64,000 bases of DNA, taken from NCBI RefSeq assembly GCF_900112425.1, contig NZ_FOLP01000019.1, positions 1 to 64,000 on the forward strand, read 5' to 3'. Under the pieces are notes generated by a model, which saw only the letters and a program-made list of their open reading frames with translations, was not told the DNA's origin and did no database searches. How positions within the stretch are numbered: position 1 is the stretch's first letter; every line of letters starts with the position of its first letter. This document shows positions 58,703-64,000 of the stretch, one piece after another. The translations under genes were made by a program, and so were the position numbers. The stretch is from Variovorax sp. OK212 (lineage in GTDB: Bacteria; Pseudomonadota; Gammaproteobacteria; Burkholderiales; Burkholderiaceae_C).

Positions 58703-59802
58703 ACGCGCCGCTGCGCATCGACCTGGCCGGCTACTCGCGCGAAGCGACGCTCGGCGATCACCGCGCGTTTCTGGCCTTCTTCGAGGAAGCCGAACGGCTG
58801 GGCTTCGACGGCGTGTGGTTCCATGAATTCCGGCTGCTGCCCGCCGGCGGGCCTTACCCCTCGCCGATGCTGCTGGCCGCCGCCCTGCTCGCGCGCACGC
58901 AGCGCCTGCGCGTGGGCGTCTCGGCCCTGGTGCTGCCGCTGCACCATCCGCTGCTGCTGGCCGAGGAGATCGCACAGCTCGATTTGCAGAGCGACGGCCG
59001 CTTCGACGTGGGCGTGGGCCGCGGCACCGACGCGTCGACCTTGCGCGCGCTGGAGATCGACCCTGCCAGCACGCGCGAGCGCTTCGAGCGCGCCTGCCTG
59101 CTGCTGCGCGACGCGCTGAGCGGCAAGGCCGTGTCGTCCAGCGAGGGGCCGTGGCGCTTCGACGCACAGACCGTCGGCCCGGTGGGCTCGCAACGACAGC
59201 ATCCGCAGCATCCGCCGCTGTACATCGCCGGCTCGACCGCCGAGACCATGGGCTTTGCCGTGGCGCATGGCTTGCCGCTGCTGCTGAGCCTGGAGCCGCC
59301 CGAAACGGCGCAGCTCGCGCACGTGGAGGCCGCCTTCGCGCAACGCGGGCGCGAGGGGCAGGCGCGGATGCTGGCGAGCTCGTCGCTCTCGCGCTACGTC
59401 TGCATCGGCGCGACGCAGGCAGCCGCCAGGGCGCAGGCCGACCGGCTGCTGCCGCTGCTGTACGCGCGCCGCCTGCACTTCGCGCGGCTGCGCGGCGTGT
59501 TGCCCGAACAGGTGCCGCCGCTGGACGCGGCGCGCGTGCTGCGCGAGCAGGTCGTGCTCGGCGATCCGCAGGACTGCGTGGCGCAGGTCGAACAGCTGGT
59601 CGCGCGCACCGGCGTGCGGCAGTTGCGCTGCGTCTTCAATGGCAACGGCGTGCTGGCCAGCGGCGAGGCGCTGGAGGGCATGCGGCTCTTCGCGCAGGAA
59701 GCCATGCCGGCGCTACGGGCGCAACACGCGCAACACGCGTTACAGGCGATGCATTCGAACCAGGCCCACGGCCCTAAGCATCCGCCACCGCATACGGCGT
59801 GA
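58699..59802 (+). CDS. Luciferase-like flavin-dependent monooxygenase in B12 operon
   Basis: 367 residues. EAERLGFDGVWFHEFRLLPA, RTQRLRVGVSALVLPLHHPL, LLAEEIAQLDLQSDGRFDVG and VGRGTDASTLRALEIDPAST are the bacterial luciferase superfamily (TIM barrel, reduced FMN). A His-rich/Ala tail (RAQHAQHALQAMHSNQ) ends it. The ATGA overlap with the ATPase gene and the shared riboswitch imply a role connected to cobalamin; oxidative attack on a corrinoid or its lower ligand, or a flavin-linked reductase step, are possible. No standard B12 enzyme of this family is known to me. Its last 29 bases overlap the convergent regulator gene. Confidence 0.85.
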   Translation: MNAPLRIDLAGYSREATLGDHRAFLAFFEEAERLGFDGVWFHEFRLLPAGGPYPSPMLLAAALLARTQRLRVGVSALVLPLHHPLLLAEEIAQLDLQSDGRFDVGVGRGTDASTLRALEIDPASTRERFERACLLLRDALSGKAVSSSEGPWRFDAQTVGPVGSQRQHPQHPPLYIAGSTAETMGFAVAHGLPLLLSLEPPETAQLAHVEAAFAQRGREGQARMLASSSLSRYVCIGATQAAARAQADRLLPLLYARRLHFARLRGVLPEQVPPLDAARVLREQVVLGDPQDCVAQVEQLVARTGVRQLRCVFNGNGVLASGEALEGMRLFAQEAMPALRAQHAQHALQAMHSNQAHGPKHPPPHTA

Positions 59803-61195
59803 ACCGGCTTTCGTTCTCGTTCACGTCCAGCGCCCGGCCCACGAAGGGGAACGCCCGCTGCGGGCAGGCCACACGCTCGCACACCTTGCAGCCCATGCCG
59901 ATGGGCGTGGGCACTTCCTGGTCGGCCAGGTCCAGGCCCTTGGCATAGATGAGCCGCGAGGCGTGGCGGATGTCGCATCCCAGGCCGATCGAAAAAGTCT
60001 TGCTCGGTGACGCGAAGCCGCGCTGGCCGTGCGACACCGTGCGCGCCACCCACAGGTAGGTGCGGCCGTCGGGCATGCGCGCCAGTTGGCGCAGGATGCG
60101 CCCGGGCTGCGCGAAGGCCTCGTACACGTTCCACAGCGGGCAGGTGCCGCCGGTCTTCGAAAAGTGGAAGTGCGTGGCCGACTGCCGCTTGGAGATGTTG
60201 CCGGCGCGGTCCACGCGAATCAGAAAGAAGGGCACGCCGGGCGCGCCGGGCCGCTGCAGCGTGCTCAGCCGGTGGCAGATGGTCTCGAAGCCCACGCCGA
60301 AGCGGCGCGCCAGCAGGTCGATGTCGTAGCGCAGCGTTTCCGCGGCTTTCAGGAAGAGGCCGTAGGGCAGCAGCATGGCGCCGGCGAAGTAGTTGGCCAG
60401 GCCGATGCGCGCCAGCGCATGCGCCGTGGCGTCGCCGAAGTCGGCGCCTTCCACCAGCGACTCGATCAGCTGCGTCTGCTCCAGCAGGGCCAGCTGGGTG
60501 GCCAGCTGGAACGCCTGCTGGCCGGGCTCGAGGCTGCCCGACAGGCGCAGCACGCGGCTGGTGGCGTCGTAGCGGCGCTGGCTGTCGATGGCGTCGTCGT
60601 CGGTCGGCACCACGCGCACGCCGTGCTGCTTCATGAGCCGCAGCAGCAGCCATTCGGACAAGGGGCCGCCGTAGCTGCGCGCCTCGCCCGCCAGTTGCTC
60701 GGCCGCCATGTCCAGCGGCTCGAAGTGGTTCTGGTGGGCGAAGAAGAAATCGCGCACCACCTCGAAGGGCATGGGGCGCGCGCGCGTGAGCTCGCCGCGC
60801 CCGTCGCCGAACTCGGCGGCCATCATCTCCAGCCGCTCCATGGCCTCCTGGTGGCGCCGGTGCAGCGCGAGCAACGCGCGCGCCACCGCGGGCATCTGCG
60901 AGGCGACCTCGCGCAGCTCGGGCAACGCGACGGTCTCGCCGCCGGGGTTGTCGGCCAGCGCGTCGCGCATGCTGGAGACCAGGCGGGCCTCCTCGTCTTC
61001 GGAGAACTGCTGCACGTCGACGCCGAGCGCGCGGCTGATCTTCAGCAGCACGGCCACGGTGAGCGGCCGCTGGTTCTGCTCGATCTGGTTGAGGTAGCTG
61101 GGCGACAGGCCGAGCGCCTGGGCCAGCGCCACCTGCGTCAGGCCGCGCTCGGCGCGCAGCTTGCGCAGGCGCACGCCCATGAAGGTCTTGCTCAT
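59774..61195 (-). CDS. PrpR/RamB-like short-chain fatty acyl regulator (XRE HTH)
   Basis: 473 residues. N-terminal XRE HTH (GVRLRKLRAERGLTQVALAQ, LGLSPSYLNQIEQNQRPLT), the peptidase-like IrrE middle (DDDAIDSQRRYDATSRVLRL, AFQLATQLALLEQTQLIE, and ARIGLANYFAGAMLLPYGLF) and the C-terminal DUF2083 acyl-CoA sensing part. Cysteines in GTCPLWNVYEAF, SIGLGCDIRHA and GMGCKVCERVACPQRAFPF match the [4Fe-4S] cluster reported for Mycobacterium PrpR. Divergent from the thioesterase-prpC-acnD genes, it is their likely propionyl-CoA-sensing activator or repressor. Confidence 0.88.
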   Translation of the reverse strand: MSKTFMGVRLRKLRAERGLTQVALAQALGLSPSYLNQIEQNQRPLTVAVLLKISRALGVDVQQFSEDEEARLVSSMRDALADNPGGETVALPELREVASQMPAVARALLALHRRHQEAMERLEMMAAEFGDGRGELTRARPMPFEVVRDFFFAHQNHFEPLDMAAEQLAGEARSYGGPLSEWLLLRLMKQHGVRVVPTDDDAIDSQRRYDATSRVLRLSGSLEPGQQAFQLATQLALLEQTQLIESLVEGADFGDATAHALARIGLANYFAGAMLLPYGLFLKAAETLRYDIDLLARRFGVGFETICHRLSTLQRPGAPGVPFFLIRVDRAGNISKRQSATHFHFSKTGGTCPLWNVYEAFAQPGRILRQLARMPDGRTYLWVARTVSHGQRGFASPSKTFSIGLGCDIRHASRLIYAKGLDLADQEVPTPIGMGCKVCERVACPQRAFPFVGRALDVNENESRFTPYAVADA

Positions 61196-61235
61196 CGTGT
61201 GGTTCCTGGCGAGAAGGGGCGGTCAGCTGGACTTT

Positions 61236-61333
61236 GCAATATTCGCAATATTTACAAATTCGGCATTTTCCATTCGCAATGATTGGCTAATTCAGTCCTT
61301 CATTATGGGCACGCAATTGCGTAAATTGCGAAT
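61236..61333. promoter_or_regulatory. Repeated ATTCGCAAT operator sites for the PrpR-like regulator
   Basis: The 9-mer ATTCGCAAT occurs at 61241-61249 and 61272-61280, and its reverse complement ATTGCGAAT at 61325-61333. GCAATATT is also directly repeated (61236-61243, 61245-61252), and CGCAATTGCG (61312-61321) is a palindrome. TTTGCAAA-like words are known RamB targets. The last copy ends two bases before the thioesterase ATG. Confidence 0.72.
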
Positions 61334-61335
61334 CC

Positions 61336-61743
61336 ATGACGAACCACGACACGGCGCTCGAACTCACGGAAATCGTGTTTCCCGAGCACGCCAACCACTA
61401 CGGCACGCTGTTCGGCGGCAACGCGCTGCTGCTGATGTCCAAGGCCGCCTTCCTGGCCGCGCGCGCCTTCGCGAAGTCCGACGTGGTGATGGCCAGCTGC
61501 GGCGACGCGCAGTTCCTGGCGCCCGTGCCGGTGGGCAGCGTGCTGCGGCTTCGCGCATGGACCAGCCGCGTGGGCCGCTCGTCGCTCACGGTCTGCGTGA
61601 GCGGCACGGCCGAGCAGTTGGGCCACGCGCCGCGGCTGGCGCTGAAGTCGCTGTTCGAGATGGTCGTCGTCGACAAGAACGGCCGGCCCGCGCGCATTCC
61701 CGGCGCCTACCTGCACAAAGAGAAAGAGAAGGAAGCAGCATGA
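61336..61743 (+). CDS. Acyl-CoA thioesterase (YciA-like hotdog)
   Basis: 135 residues. LTEIVFPEHANHYGTLFGGN, ALLLMSKAAFLAARAFAKSD and VLRLRAWTSRVGRSSLTVCV are typical of the BFIT/YciA group. It probably hydrolyses propionyl- or methylcitryl-CoA-type esters to relieve CoA trapping. No ribosome site precedes the ATG; it follows the operator directly, so the mRNA may be leaderless or the start further in. Its stop overlaps prpC (ATGA at 61740). Confidence 0.82.
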   Translation: MTNHDTALELTEIVFPEHANHYGTLFGGNALLLMSKAAFLAARAFAKSDVVMASCGDAQFLAPVPVGSVLRLRAWTSRVGRSSLTVCVSGTAEQLGHAPRLALKSLFEMVVVDKNGRPARIPGAYLHKEKEKEAA

Positions 61744-62960
61744 ACGACATCGCCACCCCCACCAACCCCGCACCCCCCGCAGTCACCGCCATCGCGGCAG
61801 TCACTGCCGTCCCGCCCCCAGCCAGCGGCTTCAAGCCGAAGAAGTCCGTCGCCCTGTCCGGCGTGACCGCCGGCAACACCGCGCTGTGCACCGTGGGCCG
61901 CACCGGCAACGACCTGCACTACCGCGGCTACGACATCCTGGACATCGCCGAGGTCTGCGAGTTCGAGGAAATCGCACACCTGCTGGTGCACGGCAAGCTG
62001 CCCACGGCCGCCGAGCTGCGCGCGTACAAGGCCAAGCTCAAGTCGATGCGCGGCCTGCCCGCGAGCCTGAAGGAAGCGCTGGAGCAACTGCCCGCCAGCG
62101 CGCACCCGATGGACGTGATGCGCACCGGCGTCTCTTCGCTGGGTTGCATGCTCCCCGAGAAGGAAGACCACAACGTGCCGGGCGCGCGCGACATCGCCGA
62201 CCGGCTGATGGCTTCGCTCGGCTCGATGCTGCTGTACTGGTACCACTGGTCGACGCAGGGCAAGCGCATCGACGTGGAGACCGACGACGACTCCATCGGC
62301 GCGCACTTCCTGCACCTGCTGCATGGCCGCAAGCCGGGCGCCGCGTGGGAACGTGCGATGCACACCTCGCTGAACCTGTACGCCGAGCACGAGTTCAACG
62401 CCTCGACCTTCACCGCGCGCGTGGTGGCGGGCACGGGCTCGGACATGCACTCGGCCATCACCGGCGCCATCGGTGCGCTGCGCGGGCCCAAGCACGGCGG
62501 CGCGAACGAGGTGGCCTTCGAGATCCAGAAGCGCTACGACTCGCCCGACGAGGCCGAGGCCGACATCCGCCGCCGCGTGGCGGCCAAGGAGGTCGTCATC
62601 GGCTTCGGCCACCCGGTGTACACGGCGAGCGATCCGCGCAACGTGGTGATCAAGGGCGTGGCGAAGTCGCTGTCGCACGAGGCCGGCTCGACCAAGATGT
62701 TCGACATTGCCGAGCGGCTCGAAGGCGTGATGTGGGAGGTCAAGAAGATGTTCCCCAACCTCGACTGGTTCAGCGCGGTGAGCTACCACATGATGGGCGT
62801 GCCCACGGCCATGTTCACGCCGCTGTTCGTCATTGCGCGCACCTCGGGCTGGGCGGCGCACATCATCGAGCAGCGCATCGACAACAAGATCATCCGCCCG
62901 AGCGCCAACTACACCGGGCCGGAAGACCTGAAGTTCGCGCCGATCCAGGATCGGACGTAA
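61740..62960 (+). CDS. prpC: 2-methylcitrate synthase
   Basis: 406 residues; an Ala/Pro-rich N-terminal leader of about 30 residues precedes KKSVALSGVTAGNTALCTVG. Citrate synthase fold with active-site residues in ALRGPKHGGANEVAF (His), IGFGHPVYTASDPRNVVI (His) and NLDWFSAVSYHMMGVPTAMF (Asp). VTGDxxYRGYDI-type wording is seen as LHYRGYDILDIAEVCEFEEI. Condenses propionyl-CoA with oxaloacetate. The thioesterase upstream is translationally coupled. acnD follows 82 bases later, and prpB/prpF are not in the window. Confidence 0.94.
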   Translation: MNDIATPTNPAPPAVTAIAAVTAVPPPASGFKPKKSVALSGVTAGNTALCTVGRTGNDLHYRGYDILDIAEVCEFEEIAHLLVHGKLPTAAELRAYKAKLKSMRGLPASLKEALEQLPASAHPMDVMRTGVSSLGCMLPEKEDHNVPGARDIADRLMASLGSMLLYWYHWSTQGKRIDVETDDDSIGAHFLHLLHGRKPGAAWERAMHTSLNLYAEHEFNASTFTARVVAGTGSDMHSAITGAIGALRGPKHGGANEVAFEIQKRYDSPDEAEADIRRRVAAKEVVIGFGHPVYTASDPRNVVIKGVAKSLSHEAGSTKMFDIAERLEGVMWEVKKMFPNLDWFSAVSYHMMGVPTAMFTPLFVIARTSGWAAHIIEQRIDNKIIRPSANYTGPEDLKFAPIQDRT

Positions 62961-63042
62961 AAAGAACAGGAGACGAGAAGAGGCCTGCGCCGCGCACCGT
63001 GCGTTAAGCATGTGAAAGCGCACAGGCCCGAGCGTTGCCCCC

Positions 63043-64000
63043 ATGAACACCCACTACCGCAAGAACCTTCCCGGCACCTCGCTGGACTACTTCGACGCAC
63101 GCGAGGCCGTCGAGGCGATCCGCGCCGGCGCCTGGGCCACCCTGCCCTACACCTCGCGCGTGCACGCCGAGAACCTGGTGCGCCGCTGCGACCCGGCGCT
63201 GCTCGCGCAAAGCCTGGTGCAGATCGTCGAGCGCCGGCGCGAGCATGACTTTCCGTGGTTTCCGGCGCGCGTGGTCTGCCACGACATCCTGGGCCAGACC
63301 GCGCTGGTCGACCTGGCCGGCCTGCGCGACGCCATTGCCGAACAGGGCGGCGACCCGGCGCAGGTGAACCCGGTGGTGCCGGTGCAGCTCGTCGTGGACC
63401 ACTCGCTGGCGGTGGAGTGCGGCGGCTTCGACCCCGATGCCTTCGCGAAGAACCGCGCCATCGAGGACCGGCGCAACGAGGACCGCTTTCACTTCATCGA
63501 ATGGACGAAGCGGGCCTTCAGGAACATGGAGGTGATTCCGCCGGGGAACGGGATCATGCATCAGATCAACCTCGAGCGGATGTCGCCCGTGGTGCATGCG
63601 CAGGACGGCGTGGCCTACCCCGACACGCTGGTGGGCACCGACAGCCATACGCCGCACGTCGATGCGCTGGGCGTGGTCGCCATCGGCGTGGGCGGGCTGG
63701 AGGCCGAGAACGTGATGCTGGGGCGCGCCTCGTGGATGCGCCTGCCGGTCATCGTGGGCGTGAAGCTCTCGGGCCGGCCGCAGCCGGGCATCACCGCCAC
63801 CGACGTGGTGCTGGCGCTCACGGAGTTCCTGCGCCATGCGAAGGTGGTGGGCGCGTACCTGGAGTTCCACGGCGAAGGCGCGGCCAGCCTCACGCTGGGC
63901 GACCGCGCGACCATCTCGAACATGGCGCCGGAGTACGGCGCCACGGCCGCGATGTTCGCCATCGACGAGCAGACCATCGACTACCTGCGCCTGACCGGGC
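63043..64000 (+). CDS. acnD: 2-methylcitrate dehydratase AcnD, N-terminal part (continues beyond window)
   Basis: 319 codons visible. MNTHYRKNLPGTSLDYFDAR, AGAWATLPYTSRVHAENLVR, RCDPALLAQSLVQIVERRRE, VVDHSLAVECGGFDPDAF and LVGTDSHTPHVDALGVVAIG with VGGLEAENVMLGRASWMRLP match the aconitase-superfamily AcnD. Together with prpC and the PrpR/RamB-like regulator it marks the methylcitrate cycle. The Fe-S cysteines and the swivel domain lie outside. In other organisms AcnD needs PrpF; none is seen here, though it may follow. Confidence 0.93.
   Translation, partial: MNTHYRKNLPGTSLDYFDAREAVEAIRAGAWATLPYTSRVHAENLVRRCDPALLAQSLVQIVERRREHDFPWFPARVVCHDILGQTALVDLAGLRDAIAEQGGDPAQVNPVVPVQLVVDHSLAVECGGFDPDAFAKNRAIEDRRNEDRFHFIEWTKRAFRNMEVIPPGNGIMHQINLERMSPVVHAQDGVAYPDTLVGTDSHTPHVDALGVVAIGVGGLEAENVMLGRASWMRLPVIVGVKLSGRPQPGITATDVVLALTEFLRHAKVVGAYLEFHGEGAASLTLGDRATISNMAPEYGATAAMFAIDEQTIDYLRLTG

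Noticed and set aside
61305..61739. Frame starting MGTQLRKLRIHDEP, resembling an XRE N-terminus
   Set aside because: Out of frame with the thioesterase, becomes Arg-rich at once; likeness to a regulator start is chance from the TTGCG operator repeats.

Overview
This 64 kb window is GC-rich, with dense and mostly intact genes. It reads as chromosomal DNA of a beta-proteobacterium of the Comamonadaceae, most likely Variovorax or a close relative. This is an inference from the gene content: tripartite (Bug-type) solute receptors, many LysR regulators, a Burkholderia-like dialkylglycine decarboxylase, a gallate ring-cleavage operon and an AcnD-type methylcitrate cycle. I saw no tRNA, rRNA, insertion sequence, prophage or CRISPR array.

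Layout. 1-1600 (minus): N-terminal part of a glycine-rich autotransporter adhesin with an extended signal peptide. 1.9-7.6 kb (minus): a run of seven genes (membrane proteins, DUF899 thioredoxin-like protein, beta-propeller, TPR/HTH regulator, PrsW-type protease with a coupled partner, hypothetical). 7.7-11 kb: a 2OG-Fe(II) oxygenase, then the divergent dgdA/dgdR pair. 11-16 kb: a TetR regulator with candidate operators in front of a tiny membrane protein, thioesterase, ATP-grasp protein, CusF-like protein, GNAT, alpha/beta hydrolase, a frameshifted methyltransferase and what looks like an internally deleted tannase. 16-20 kb (minus): sterol-desaturase-like hydroxylase, HSL-family lipoprotein esterase, two membrane proteins. 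20-25 kb (minus): LysR, acyl-CoA ligase, acyl-CoA dehydrogenase and Bug receptor, a candidate carboxylate catabolic unit. 25-28.5 kb: a stand-alone receiver facing a hybrid histidine kinase. 28.5-31 kb: DUF2867, SDR and AraC genes. 31-35.4 kb: Fur-box-led sigma factor, anti-sigma factor and TonB receptor for iron-siderophore uptake.

35.5-50.5 kb is the metabolic centre. On the minus strand lies a TRAP transporter with two periplasmic receptors and a type II dehydroquinase (aroQ) embedded in it, divergent from an IclR regulator with clear palindromic operators. Next come a LysR regulator with two DNA-binding domains and, divergent from it, a gallate operon: oxalomesaconate tautomerase, oxalomesaconate hydratase, CHA aldolase, gallate dioxygenase, two Bug receptors, a metallo-hydrolase and an NAD(P) oxidoreductase. 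Together they suggest uptake and breakdown of quinate/shikimate- and gallate-type plant phenolics to pyruvate and oxaloacetate.

50.5-53.2 kb: a PBP2-type transpeptidase and a pentapeptide-repeat protein. 53.4-59.8 kb: a cobalamin riboswitch leading a TonB receptor, a BtuF/BtuC/BtuD-like ABC transporter and a translationally coupled luciferase-like monooxygenase, which is an unusual last member for a B12 uptake operon. 59.8-64 kb: a PrpR/RamB-like regulator with a putative Fe-S cysteine cluster, divergent from a thioesterase, prpC and acnD (propionate catabolism). Repeated ATTCGCAAT motifs lie between them. acnD runs off the right edge.
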